Positions 25,791 through 34,301 of a stretch of 64,000 bases of DNA are shown in pieces. Each line of letters begins with the position of its first letter. The first letter of the stretch is position 1. The DNA is taken from positions 61,549 through 125,548 of the forward strand of contig NZ_JAELUG010000005.1 of assembly GCF_016429255.1 (NCBI RefSeq), written 5' to 3'. The DNA is from Rhizobium sp. ASV8 (lineage in GTDB: Bacteria > Pseudomonadota > Alphaproteobacteria > Rhizobiales > Rhizobiaceae). Below the pieces are notes generated by a model that made no database searches, had not been told where the DNA came from, and saw nothing but the letters and a program-made list of their open reading frames with translations. The translations under genes were made by a program, and so were the position numbers.

Positions 25791-26337
25791 GACTTCTCGC
25801 CCGCTCTTCCTCTATGCGCTTTGTGGCAGCCAACGGCAGGCTTCGACCAGCCGCCGGCTGCTGGAAGCCATGCGGCTTGCTTGCCCTGACAATATCGCCA
25901 TCGAGATCTGCGATCTGATCGGCGCGTTGCCGATCTTCAATCCGGATCATGAAGGCGGGAAAACGCCGCCCATCGTGGAAAAGTTTGCCGCGAGAATCCG
26001 AGAGGCGGATGGCCTGATCGTGTCCTGCCCGGAATATGCACATGGCATACCGGGAGGCTTCAAGAACGCGCTCGACTGGCTTGTGTCGCGGGACGAGGTG
26101 CCATTCAAGCCGCTGATGTTCGCGCATGCATCGCATCGCGGCGATCTCGTTCTGGAGCAGCTCACGGAGGTGCTGAGAACCATGTCGCTGCGCATCGTAT
26201 CCGAGGCCTTTTTGCGTTTGCCGATTGCCGGCAAGGGCGACGAAGCGCAGGCGGAAGCTCTTGTGCAGGCACTGAATAATGGTTTGTTGCTCACCAGCCT
26301 CAGCCGTTTCGCGGCCGCGATTTCCACAGAAGGGTGA
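25789..26337 (+). CDS. NADPH-dependent FMN reductase family (flavodoxin-like) protein
   Basis: A 182-aa flavodoxin-fold protein. The phosphate-binding loop is LCGSQRQASTSRRLLEA near residue 12, and the flavin-contact segment is CPEYAHGIPGGFKNALDW. These match NAD(P)H:quinone/FMN reductases of the chromate or azo-reductase type, which detoxify quinones. It starts 51 bases after the beta-glucosidase stop in the same direction and may be cotranscribed, although a hairpin sits over its start codon. A link to reduction of aglycones released by the glucosidase is speculative. Confidence 0.9.
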   Translation: MTSRPLFLYALCGSQRQASTSRRLLEAMRLACPDNIAIEICDLIGALPIFNPDHEGGKTPPIVEKFAARIREADGLIVSCPEYAHGIPGGFKNALDWLVSRDEVPFKPLMFAHASHRGDLVLEQLTEVLRTMSLRIVSEAFLRLPIAGKGDEAQAEALVQALNNGLLLTSLSRFAAAISTEG

Positions 26338-26447
26338 ATTCTTCCCAGATCGGCAAAGATACAACTCTTTCCTGTAGGAATCCGGAACTCGCCTTAACCG
26401 TTTATTGAAGTCCTGACGGCACACTTTCGCACCAAGGAGAAAAGGCC

Positions 26448-28661
26448 TTGGGAGCAGTTTTCGAGTCATTGCGGCAGGGCACGCATATCGGTCGTCATTC
26501 CATTGTGACGGCCGTTTTGATTTCTTTCGCAGTGGTCGTTGCCGTGGTGACCCTGATGGTACTCAGCGCGATCGGCCGGGTCGCGGATTACTCCAACAAG
26601 CTGGATGACGAACGCTCCTGGGAGACGACCGTCGGCGCGCTCAAGACTTTTCAGGGGCAGCTCGAGGCGACGCTGCACGATCATTCCGCACGCAACGACG
26701 CAGCGAAGAGTGTCTACGGCAAGGACGACCAAGGCTGGGTCGCCGGCAATTACGGTGACATCTCCTCGAACGGTGCACTGTTCGATATGGCGATCATCGT
26801 CGATGACGAGAACAAGCCGATCGTCGCTTTCCACGACGGCGAGCCGATGACTGAGAATGTCGAGGATGCGCTCGGAACCGCGGTTTGGGCTCTGGTCGAC
26901 CAGGCAAGACGCACGCTCGTGACCGGGGTTCCCGAGGCGAGCGGCTATATCATGACCAACAAGGGGATCGCAGCTGTCGGCGTTGCGACCATTCGAGAGA
27001 GATCCGGCCGCATTCCGGTGCCCGAGGGCCAGCGGCGCTATCTGATCCTCGTGCGCTATTTCGATGCCGCTCGGATCAAGATGCTCTCGAATATCTATGT
27101 CATCAGCGGTTTGAAGCTGGTGCCGGCGGAGACCGTGGCGCGGTACGCCGTTTCCATCGTCGATCCGCTAGGCAAGCCGCTGGGCCGATTGGTCTGGAAC
27201 TCGCGCGAACCGGGAGATCAGAGCTATCAGCAGGTACGCCCGCTGGTGCTTGGCGCACTCGGCCTGGTAGGGCTGTTCTTCGTCGTCCTGCTGATCCTGG
27301 GGTGGCTTGCCGGGCGCCGGCTTCGCGCCGAAGAAGTGCAGGCCCGCCAGGGCTCGCTGCGTGATCGCCTGAGCGGTCTCCTCAATCGCGAGGGATTGCG
27401 CCTCGATGTGGATCGGTTGGTGGAGCGGGCACGCACAGACCGCAGCAATGTTCTGCTTCTCTATCTCGATCTCGATGGTTTCAAGGAAATCAATGACGCA
27501 TACGGGCACGGTACTGGCGACCAGCTCATTCGCGCCGTGGCGGCGGGCCTGAGCGTGCTCGTGCCGCCGCAGGCGTCGCTCGCCCGGCTTGGAGGCGATG
27601 AATTCGCCATCGTTTTCCCGACCAAGGAACTCAACGATGCTCCGGCCCTGCGGTTGGCCGAACAGGTTCTCGATTTTCTCTCGGAGCCGCTGGAGATCGG
27701 ACGGCGCGTGGTTGTCGTCGGCGCGAGTATCGGGATTGCAAGCTCCGCCGAAGGTCGCATCGACCGTGAGGAGCTGGTGCGCCGTGCTGATCTTGCCATG
27801 TACAAGGCCAAGGAGGCCGGCCGCGCCCGCATGACCTGCTACGAGACGGCCATGGATGCGCATCGCGAGGAGCGCAACGCACTGGAGCTCGATCTGCGGC
27901 GCGCGATCGAGACGGAGGAATTGACGCTCGTCTATCAGCCGCTGGTCGATGCTTCGAGCTGTGAAATGACCGGCGTCGAGGCGCTGGTGCGCTGGAACCG
28001 CCCGGGTCACGGCGCGATTTCGCCGGAAGTATTCATCCCCGTTGCCGAAACCAGCGGATTGATCGAGGCGCTCGGGTTGTTCGTCTTGCGCAAGGCGTGC
28101 GAAGCGGCCCAGCAATGGCCGGATCTGCGTGTCGCCGTCAACGTCTCGCCGGGGCAATTCCGCAACCCGGCCTTTGCCGACTACGTTCGCAGCGTGTTGA
28201 ACACGACGGAAATCGAGGCGGGACGGGTAACGCTTGAGATCACCGAAGGCTACATCATCCAAAATCCGGAGCGGACCCGTCAGTCTATCGAGCGGCTGAA
28301 GGCGCTGGGCGTCAAAGTCGCGCTTGACGATTTCGGGTCGGGTTTTTCGTCCATCGGCTATCTCAGGCAGTTCGGCTTCGATCGCATCAAAGTCGACCGC
28401 TCGCTCACCATGAACGTGCTGGAGGACAGCCGTGCTCGCGAAATGCTGCGGGCAACCGTGGCGCTGGCTCGCTCGCTCGACATTCCGGTCACGGCCGAGG
28501 GGATCGAGATCGAGGAGCAGGGGCGGGCGCTGCAGGGCTTCGGCTGTGATGAACTACAGGGCTATTTCTATGGAAAGCCGATGCCGGCAGCCGAAATCAC
28601 CAAGCGGTTTTCGATTCAGAAGGCTGCAGCGCTGGACGAGGAACGCGGCGCCGCCGCTTGA
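26448..28661 (+). CDS. membrane CHASE4-type sensor with GGDEF and EAL domains
   Basis: A 737-aa c-di-GMP protein. One helix (about 19-41), a periplasmic CHASE4-like sensor (about 55-260), a second helix (about 266-288), GGDEF (about 303-465) and EAL (about 475-730) follow in order. The GGDEF motif is intact at 382-386, with no RxxD inhibitory site just before it. EAL is intact at 511-513, and NVSPGQF, LEITEGY, LDDFGSGFSS and KVDRS are all present, so both synthesis and hydrolysis are possible. The TTG start at 26448 has AAGGAG eight bases upstream; no ATG nearby gives the first helix. Confidence 0.93.
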   Translation: MGAVFESLRQGTHIGRHSIVTAVLISFAVVVAVVTLMVLSAIGRVADYSNKLDDERSWETTVGALKTFQGQLEATLHDHSARNDAAKSVYGKDDQGWVAGNYGDISSNGALFDMAIIVDDENKPIVAFHDGEPMTENVEDALGTAVWALVDQARRTLVTGVPEASGYIMTNKGIAAVGVATIRERSGRIPVPEGQRRYLILVRYFDAARIKMLSNIYVISGLKLVPAETVARYAVSIVDPLGKPLGRLVWNSREPGDQSYQQVRPLVLGALGLVGLFFVVLLILGWLAGRRLRAEEVQARQGSLRDRLSGLLNREGLRLDVDRLVERARTDRSNVLLLYLDLDGFKEINDAYGHGTGDQLIRAVAAGLSVLVPPQASLARLGGDEFAIVFPTKELNDAPALRLAEQVLDFLSEPLEIGRRVVVVGASIGIASSAEGRIDREELVRRADLAMYKAKEAGRARMTCYETAMDAHREERNALELDLRRAIETEELTLVYQPLVDASSCEMTGVEALVRWNRPGHGAISPEVFIPVAETSGLIEALGLFVLRKACEAAQQWPDLRVAVNVSPGQFRNPAFADYVRSVLNTTEIEAGRVTLEITEGYIIQNPERTRQSIERLKALGVKVALDDFGSGFSSIGYLRQFGFDRIKVDRSLTMNVLEDSRAREMLRATVALARSLDIPVTAEGIEIEEQGRALQGFGCDELQGYFYGKPMPAAEITKRFSIQKAAALDEERGAAA

Positions 28662-28662
28662 A

Positions 28663-28768
28663 GCGCGTCGCGATCGACGGAATTCGCGTCTCGCGCTTTA
28701 GGCTTTTGATTTGACTTATGTCGTTGTCGCAAAGCCGTGTCTCACTTTTTCGCGACACGCTCTGGCTT
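28663..28768. repeat. RIME-like palindromic mosaic element
   Basis: About 106 bases between convergent genes. The ends pair: GCGCGTCGCGA (28663-28673) with TCGCGACACGC (28750-28760), one mismatch. It carries a middle segment with ATGTCGTTGTCGCAAAGCC. Size, position and pattern resemble the rhizobial intergenic mosaic elements described from Rhizobium species. Confidence 0.65.
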
Positions 28769-28769
28769 C

Positions 28770-29711
28770 TCAGCCGATATGCTGCTGGCCGCGCTTGCGG
28801 GCAAGTGCAATCTGGCGCTGCCTCTCACGGTAGCGTTCGCGGTCTTCCTCGTTGCGCTCATGGTAGCAATGGCTGCAGGACACGCCGGCCTCGTAGAAGG
28901 GTGATGTCACCTCTTCCGCCGTAATCGGGTTGCGGCAGGCGTGGCAGAGCTTGTGGTTGCCTTCCTTCAGGCCGTGCTCGACCGAGACGCGCTCGTCGAA
29001 GACGAAGCAGGCACCTTCCCAAAGGCTCTCTTCCGCCGGAACTTCCTCGAGATATTTCAGGATGCCGCCCTTGAGATGATACACCTCGTCGAAGCCCTGC
29101 TGCTTCATGAAGGCCGTTGCCTTCTCGCAGCGGATGCCGCCGGTGCAGTACATGGCGATCTTCGGCTTGTTGTGCAGGCCGGTATTGTCGCGCACCCATT
29201 CCGGAAACTCGCGGAAGGTCTTCGTCTTCGGGTCGACCGCACCCTTGAAGATGCCGATGGCGGTTTCATAGTCGTTGCGCGTGTCGATGACGATGGTATC
29301 GGGGTCGGAGATCAGCGCATTCCAGTCCTTCGGCGCAACATAGGTGCCGACGACCCGGGTGGGGTCGATATCGTCGACGCCCATGGTGACGATCTCTTTC
29401 TTGAGCTTCACCTTCATGCGCACGAAGGGCATTTTCGATGCGCGGCTTTCCTTGTGCTCCAGCCCGGCAAATTCCGGCTGCGCCCGCAGGAAGGAAAGCA
29501 CGATGCCGATGGCCGCATCTGTTCCGGCGATGGTGCCGTTGATGCCCTCATGCGCGAGCAGCAGCGTGCCCTTGACGCCATTTGCCTCGCAGAGCGCGAA
29601 CAGAGGCTTCTGCAAGCTTTCAAAGCGCGGGAAGGAAACGAAATGGTAGAGCGCCGCAACGAGGAATGCGCCGGTCGCGTCGCGCCGTGGATCTGAAAGA
29701 ATGTCGGTCAT
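28770..29711 (-). CDS. trhO: tRNA uridine(34) hydroxylase, rhodanese-like
   Basis: A 313-aa protein of the TrhO/YceA family, which uses oxygen to make 5-hydroxyuridine at tRNA wobble position 34. An N-terminal acylphosphatase-like domain contains [14 protein letters not shown], the rhodanese domain has IDTRNDYE, and the catalytic cysteine loop is [14 protein letters not shown]-terminal Cys-rich segment (CHACRNP and [22 protein letters not shown]) fits the family. The ATG at 29711 is preferred over an upstream TTG at 29726. It faces the GGDEF-EAL gene across a palindromic repeat. Confidence 0.94.
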   Translation of the reverse strand: MTDILSDPRRDATGAFLVAALYHFVSFPRFESLQKPLFALCEANGVKGTLLLAHEGINGTIAGTDAAIGIVLSFLRAQPEFAGLEHKESRASKMPFVRMKVKLKKEIVTMGVDDIDPTRVVGTYVAPKDWNALISDPDTIVIDTRNDYETAIGIFKGAVDPKTKTFREFPEWVRDNTGLHNKPKIAMYCTGGIRCEKATAFMKQQGFDEVYHLKGGILKYLEEVPAEESLWEGACFVFDERVSVEHGLKEGNHKLCHACRNPITAEEVTSPFYEAGVSCSHCYHERNEEDRERYRERQRQIALARKRGQQHIG

Positions 29712-29862
29712 GGCGGGGAAATACAATTTTGTGAGCTTTCAGGCAATCGGGATTCGCATGGAGGCCCTGCATTCCCGGGCCGATGCTTTCATTCGAGCGA
29801 CCCCGTCGACCATAGATGCACGATAAAAGGCCGATTTGGCGGCCGCCGCCGAAGCGGCTGCT

Positions 29863-30774
29863 TCAATCCGCCGCTTCCAGCCATAGGCGCTTGATGGTCT
29901 GCGCCTCGCGCTCGGGCTTGTCGGCAAAGACCCAATGGGCTCTGCTTAACGCTTCCTCGCGGGCGATCTGCTGGCGGGAAACGATTGCTTCCAGCAGGCG
30001 GGCGCGATCGTCGCTGCCGTCGAAGAGCTGCGGTTCGCGGTCAGCGACATCGGACAGGATCGACAGATCGAGATAACGTCCGAGCACATCGACGAGAGCT
30101 TTGGCTTCAAGCTGCTTGGCGTGCATGGCCGCCGGCCAGACCTCGCGCAGCAGCATGTGGTTCATCCAGCAATCCTGGCTGCGTTTACGCAGGTCATGGA
30201 AGCTTTCCACATGGGCATCGCCGCCGCGGCATTGGTGAAAGGCGTGCATCGCCTTGCGACCGTTCCTGCGCCAGCTTTTCTCAAGCAGGCGGGCCGTATC
30301 GCGCCTGCCGCATTCGAGGGAAATATCTTCCACGGCTTTGATGGCTTCGTTACAGGTGGAGATTGCCGCCAGCGCCTTGTCTTCAAGGTCGTTCTCCGCC
30401 TGGGACAGCCGGTCGCGGCGAGTGGTCAGCACATCCGCGACCCGAGACAAGGCTTGCCGTTCTTCATCCAGAGTTGCCGAACCCTGAAGATAGCGAGTGA
30501 CTTCGATCAACGCTGTTGCGTCGCGCACGCTGGAGAGAGTGCGCGCCATGTCTCGAAGCCGGCCATTTTCCTGCTGCTGGAATTCCCGAGCTACGGGGGC
30601 GATCAATCGATAGAGTGCGCGTACGCGCTTGACGCTCTTGCGCGCGGCATGCACCGCTTCATGCAAGCCTTGCGGACGATCCTGAAGAACCGCTATGGCT
30701 TTGCCGAGCTGATGCGCGGCGACCCTGTGCACCTCGCCATCGAGGGCCCGATCAGGCCGTATGCGATAGCTCAT
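29863..30774 (-). CDS. CHAD-domain protein
   Basis: A 303-aa all-helical protein of the CHAD family, named for conserved histidines that bind polyphosphate. His-Glu-Ala-Val-His in the N-terminal part (LHEAVHAARKSVKRVRALYRL) and FHDLRKRSQDCWMNHMLL in the second half, with many Lys/Arg, give the expected basic polyanion surface. GGGAGTACG precedes the ATG. Its start lies inside the end of the CYTH gene (23-base overlap), so the two are translationally coupled, matching the frequent CYTH-CHAD association seen as gene pairs or fusions. Confidence 0.9.
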   Translation of the reverse strand: MSYRIRPDRALDGEVHRVAAHQLGKAIAVLQDRPQGLHEAVHAARKSVKRVRALYRLIAPVAREFQQQENGRLRDMARTLSSVRDATALIEVTRYLQGSATLDEERQALSRVADVLTTRRDRLSQAENDLEDKALAAISTCNEAIKAVEDISLECGRRDTARLLEKSWRRNGRKAMHAFHQCRGGDAHVESFHDLRKRSQDCWMNHMLLREVWPAAMHAKQLEAKALVDVLGRYLDLSILSDVADREPQLFDGSDDRARLLEAIVSRQQIAREEALSRAHWVFADKPEREAQTIKRLWLEAAD

Positions 30775-31237
30775 CGTACTCCCGTTCGAACTGGGTCGCG
30801 AGCGCTTGATTGGAGTAGCGGTAGTCGCCGGTCACTTCCCGGCCTATCCAGTCCGGCAGTTCCGGATTGTCGTTTTCGTCTTCCATTTCGACTTCGGCGA
30901 TCACGAGGCCGCGATGGGCGCCGCGGAAGACATCGACTTCCCAGATGAAGCCCTTGAAGGGTACTTTGTGACGGGTCTTTTCGATGACGAGGCCGAGAGC
31001 CGTCCCCAGCAGTTCTTCTGCCTCGGGAATGGGGATCTCGTACTCGAATTCGTCACGCGTCATCTTCTTGCCGATCTTGATCGTCAAGGTTGCGACAGAT
31101 TCGTTCGTCAGCCTGATCCGCACTGAACGATCTTCCATGGAGGCGATATATCCCTGTCGCAGAACAAGTCTCTCCGACACGAAATTCCGCCAATGATCGC
31201 CGCGCACCAGAAACTTTCGCTCGATCTCTTTTGCCAT
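30752..31237 (-). CDS. CYTH-domain protein (inorganic triphosphatase-like)
   Basis: A 161-aa CYTH protein starting MAKEIERKFLV with the diagnostic ExExK motif at residues 4-8. Basic and acidic strands such as VRIRLTN, TLTIKIGK, YEIPIPEAEELL, WEVDVFRG and IAEVEMEDEND make the triphosphate tunnel. Stand-alone short CYTH proteins are often triphosphatases (ThiTPase/PPPase type) needing Mg. The ATG at 31237 is preferred over an upstream GTG. It overlaps the CHAD gene by 23 bases, supporting a joint role in polyphosphate or triphosphate handling. Confidence 0.9.
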   Translation of the reverse strand: MAKEIERKFLVRGDHWRNFVSERLVLRQGYIASMEDRSVRIRLTNESVATLTIKIGKKMTRDEFEYEIPIPEAEELLGTALGLVIEKTRHKVPFKGFIWEVDVFRGAHRGLVIAEVEMEDENDNPELPDWIGREVTGDYRYSNQALATQFEREYDELSHTA

Positions 31238-31395
31238 GCGTTTGACATGCTCCACCGGCACAGATCACTCTAGACTATAGCAAGTCAGGACGGATTCCTA
31301 CCCATCGTAGCGAGAGCGAGCTTTTGTCTCGACAAGCCCCTTTGGGGAGGTTATTCGAAAGCCGGATTTCAATCGTTTTAAAGGAGCGCACCGAC

Positions 31396-32034
31396 ATGGG
31401 CGAGAAAACTGCGAAGCTTCTTTCCATTCTGAAACTGCAGCCGGTCGTTCCCGTGCTGATCGTCGAGGATGCGAAATCGGCCGTTCCCCTTGCGCGGGCC
31501 CTCGTCGCCGGCGGGTTGAAGGCGATCGAGATCACGCTGCGCACCGCCGGCGCGCTCGATGCCATCCGCGCCGTGGCCGAGGAAGTCGAAGGCGCTGAAG
31601 TCGGCGCCGGCACGATCCTGAATGTTGCCCAGTGGGACGCGGCCGTCGAAGCCGGTTCCAAGTTCATCGTCAGCCCCGGCACGACGCAGGAGCTTCTTGA
31701 CGCTGCCCGCTCATCGCATGTTCCGCTCCTGCCGGGTGCAGCTACGGCAAGCGAAGTCATGGCTCTGCGGGAAGAGGGCTACACGGTACTGAAATTCTTT
31801 CCGGCCGAGCAGGCCGGCGGCGCTGCCTATCTCAAGGCGCTGTCTTCGCCGCTTGCCGGCACGATCTTCTGCCCGACGGGCGGCATTTCGCTGAAGAACG
31901 CCCACGACTACCTGTCGCTGCCGAACGTCGTCTGCATCGGCGGTTCCTGGGTCGCACCGAAGGAACTGGTTGCGGCCGGCGACTGGGCCGGGATCACCAA
32001 GCTCGCGGCTGAGGCTGCCGCCCTCAAGGGCTAA
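31396..32034 (+). CDS. eda: 2-dehydro-3-deoxyphosphogluconate aldolase
   Basis: Cleaves KDPG to pyruvate and glyceraldehyde 3-phosphate, the last step of the Entner-Doudoroff path used by rhizobia for hexoses. The 212-aa size is normal. The Schiff-base lysine lies in YTVLKFFPAEQAGG, and EITLRT and GAGTIL near the N-terminus hold active-site residues. AAGGAG lies nine bases before the ATG at 31396, so the longer frame to 31324 is rejected. It stands alone and ends at a terminator. A KHG aldolase activity may also be present. Confidence 0.96.
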   Translation: MGEKTAKLLSILKLQPVVPVLIVEDAKSAVPLARALVAGGLKAIEITLRTAGALDAIRAVAEEVEGAEVGAGTILNVAQWDAAVEAGSKFIVSPGTTQELLDAARSSHVPLLPGAATASEVMALREEGYTVLKFFPAEQAGGAAYLKALSSPLAGTIFCPTGGISLKNAHDYLSLPNVVCIGGSWVAPKELVAAGDWAGITKLAAEAAALKG

Positions 32035-32061
32035 GCCCGCACATCCGTTCATTGGACTTCG

Positions 32062-32093
32062 AAGGCGCGTCTGGGACCAGGCGCGCCTTTTTC
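32062..32093 (+). terminator. intrinsic terminator of eda
   Basis: AAGGCGCG / CGCGCCTT 8-bp stem with a 12-base loop, continuing into a T-run TTTTTC. Confidence 0.85.
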
Positions 32094-32167
32094 TATCTCG
32101 CGGATTGGTATTTGCGGTTGCGCTTCCTATCTCCCTGTCACCATCAACAGGACGGAAGGAGCACCAC

Positions 32168-32875
32168 ATGATCGATGCCCGCAAGCTGCTGGACCAGTTT
32201 TTGGGATCACAAGTCCCTGGAATGCAGGGAAGCGTGAAGGACAAGGCGACCGCCGCCATCAATCTCGCAAGGGATAATCCCATGGCAACCAGCGCGATCG
32301 CCGGCGTGCTGCTCGGAACGAAGACCGGACGCCAGGTTGCCGGCAATGCGCTGGCGCTCGGCGGTCTTGCCGCCATCGCCGGGCTTGGCTATCAGGCCTA
32401 CAAGAATTACCGGGATGGCAATCAGCCGCAGCCGGCGCCTCAATCCACTCCGCAGGCCGAGCCGCAATTCCTGCCGCCGCCTTCGGATTCCGGTTTTAGT
32501 ACGGCACCGGCCATCGCCAGCAACGACTTCACGCTCTCATTGGTTCGGGCAATGATCGCGGCGGCCCGCGCCGACGGCCATATCGACGATACCGAACGCC
32601 AGCGCATTCTCGGCAAGGTGCAGGAATCGGGCGTGGGTTCCGAGGCGGAGTCCTTCTTTCAGCGCGAACTCGCCAATCCCGTCGATCTCGACGCCATCGT
32701 TGCCTCGGCGAAGACGGAGGAGCAGCGAGTGCAGGTCTATACCGCTTCGCGGCTGACGATCGAGCCCGATTCACGGGCCGAGCGCGGCTATCTTGATCTG
32801 TTGGCCGGCCGTCTCGGTCTGCCCGACGCGTTGGTCGATCACATTGAGGCGACGGTTGCAGGCGCCAAAGTCTGA
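32168..32875 (+). CDS. DUF533 / TerB-like inner membrane protein (YebE family)
   Basis: A 235-aa protein starting MIDARKLLDQFLGS, with a glycine/alanine-rich hydrophobic segment (about 40-75, containing GVLLGTKTGRQVAGNALALGGLAAIAGLGYQAY), a Gln/Pro linker and a helical C-terminal TerB-like domain (MIAAARADGHIDDTERQRI onwards). DUF533 proteins are inner-membrane or surface-linked proteins of unknown function and are part of envelope stress responses in E. coli. AAGGAG precedes the ATG. It is a single gene, 133 bases after eda and probably independently transcribed. Confidence 0.88.
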   Translation: MIDARKLLDQFLGSQVPGMQGSVKDKATAAINLARDNPMATSAIAGVLLGTKTGRQVAGNALALGGLAAIAGLGYQAYKNYRDGNQPQPAPQSTPQAEPQFLPPPSDSGFSTAPAIASNDFTLSLVRAMIAAARADGHIDDTERQRILGKVQESGVGSEAESFFQRELANPVDLDAIVASAKTEEQRVQVYTASRLTIEPDSRAERGYLDLLAGRLGLPDALVDHIEATVAGAKV

Positions 32876-32945
32876 GCCTGGGTGGTTGCGGCCGGTTGCC
32901 TTTCGTCGGCGGCTGGCCTAAGCCTTCGCCGGGACATTTCACGGT

Positions 32946-33179
32946 ATGCTAGGAATCGGCGATTTGACGGACAAGAAAAGCGATACGCGCTCGGCAGCGA
33001 TAGCGGCAGGGGTTATTTTGCTGGTCGCAACGGCCGTGCTCTATCTGATGCCGAATGTCATCGTCCGGCTTGGAACCATCTCGCCCTGGCTCGGCACCGG
33101 CTTCGGCGTGCTGGTCATTCTGGCCTTCTTCTTCGTGTTCTGGCTGAGGGCACGTTATCAGCGCCGCAGGGATCGGTAG
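32946..33179 (+). CDS. small membrane protein, hypothetical
   Basis: A 77-aa frame with a short polar N-terminus (MLGIGDLTDKKSDTRS), two hydrophobic stretches (about residues 18-38 and 48-66) and a basic tail RARYQRRRDR, giving a likely two-helix inner-membrane protein. The ribosome site is weak. No family recognised. It lies 70 bases after the DUF533 gene in the same direction and ends six bases before the convergent NicO stop, so a joint transcript is possible. Confidence 0.6.
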   Translation: MLGIGDLTDKKSDTRSAAIAAGVILLVATAVLYLMPNVIVRLGTISPWLGTGFGVLVILAFFFVFWLRARYQRRRDR

Positions 33180-33185
33180 TCGATC

Positions 33186-34301
33186 TCAATTCTGCAGTGA
33201 AGCGCCGAGCAGAATGACGCCGGTGAAGACGACCAGCAGCGCGCCGAGTATCTCGATACTGTTGCCGACCCATGCCGAAAGCCTTGAGCCCTTGCCGGTG
33301 AAGCGCATGGCTGTGCCTTTCGCGAAAACCGCTATCATGGCGAGCAGCGAAACGGTCAGCGCCGTGCCGATCGACATGGCGAGCACCGACAGCAATCCGC
33401 CGAGATAAAGCCCGTTCAGCATCGAGAAGGTCATGACCAGCAGTGCGCCCGAGCAGGGCCGCAGGCCGACGGCTATGATGGCCGACCAGGCTTCGCGGGC
33501 GCTGAATTTTTCATTGGAGAGCATCTTCGGATCGGGAAGATGGGCATGGCCGCAGGCCTCGCAATAGGCGCCGTCGCCTGTCGCATGGGCGGGGTCGTAG
33601 CATTGATAGCCTTCGGCAGCAGGCAAGGCGTTCGTACGGCTGCGCGGAAAGCCTCTTGCCGAATCCGTGCCGGTTGCGGCCCCTTCGAAGAGCGACATGC
33701 TGATTGGCCCGACTGATGTCGCAAGCTCAATCTCCCGGCGTTGCGCCCGGCTCTGAAGCATCGCCCGCACTTTGCGGAACAGAAGCCAGCAGCCGAACAG
33801 AATGACCATGACGAAGCTGGCAAGCTCCATGGCGTTGGTGGCCATGGTCATGGTGATGCCGGAACCGCGCAGAACGAAATAAGCGGCGCCCACGACGAGA
33901 ACGGCGACGAGGCCCTGGATGAGCGCAGAGACGAAGGAAATGCCGATGCCGCGCTTCAGCTCGATCTCATTGGCAACCATGTACGAGGAAATGACTGCCT
34001 TGCCGTGGCCGGGGCCGGCGGCATGGAAAATGCCATACGCAAAGGAAAGGCCGATCAGGGTCCAGAGCTGCCAGGGGTCCTGGCGCATGGCCTCGATCGA
34101 TTTCGTAAGGGCGCGATAGAAGGCCTGCTGCTCGTAATTCACATAGAGAAAGATCGGAGCAAGCGGACCGCCGATCGGCTGGAAGCTCGGTTCGGCCGTG
34201 CCGATGCCAAGGGGGGAGCCTGCCGCATGCGCGAGACCGGCAACTGCCAGAAAGGCGAGCGCTGCAGCCGCGACCAGTTTCTCTCTTTTCGATATCAGCA
34301 T
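33186..34301 (-). CDS. NicO-family nickel/cobalt exporter
   Basis: A 371-aa multi-helix protein of the NicO/RcnA family, expected to move Ni, Co or another divalent metal out of the cytoplasm. After a first hydrophobic segment the family signature appears as HAAGPGHGKAVISSYMVANE, and later GLRPCSGALLVMTF and SIGTALTVSLLA. A hydrophilic loop (about 195-275) carries CYDPAHATGDGAYCEACGHAHLPD, a Cys/His cluster able to bind metal. Its start overlaps the stop of the DUF1007 gene (ATGCTGA), so the two are translated together. Confidence 0.92.
   Translation of the reverse strand: MLISKREKLVAAAALAFLAVAGLAHAAGSPLGIGTAEPSFQPIGGPLAPIFLYVNYEQQAFYRALTKSIEAMRQDPWQLWTLIGLSFAYGIFHAAGPGHGKAVISSYMVANEIELKRGIGISFVSALIQGLVAVLVVGAAYFVLRGSGITMTMATNAMELASFVMVILFGCWLLFRKVRAMLQSRAQRREIELATSVGPISMSLFEGAATGTDSARGFPRSRTNALPAAEGYQCYDPAHATGDGAYCEACGHAHLPDPKMLSNEKFSAREAWSAIIAVGLRPCSGALLVMTFSMLNGLYLGGLLSVLAMSIGTALTVSLLAMIAVFAKGTAMRFTGKGSRLSAWVGNSIEILGALLVVFTGVILLGASLQN

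Noticed and set aside
24244..26469. 741-aa reverse-strand frame opposite the beta-glucosidase and FMN reductase
   Set aside because: Antisense to two well-supported genes; low-complexity composition.
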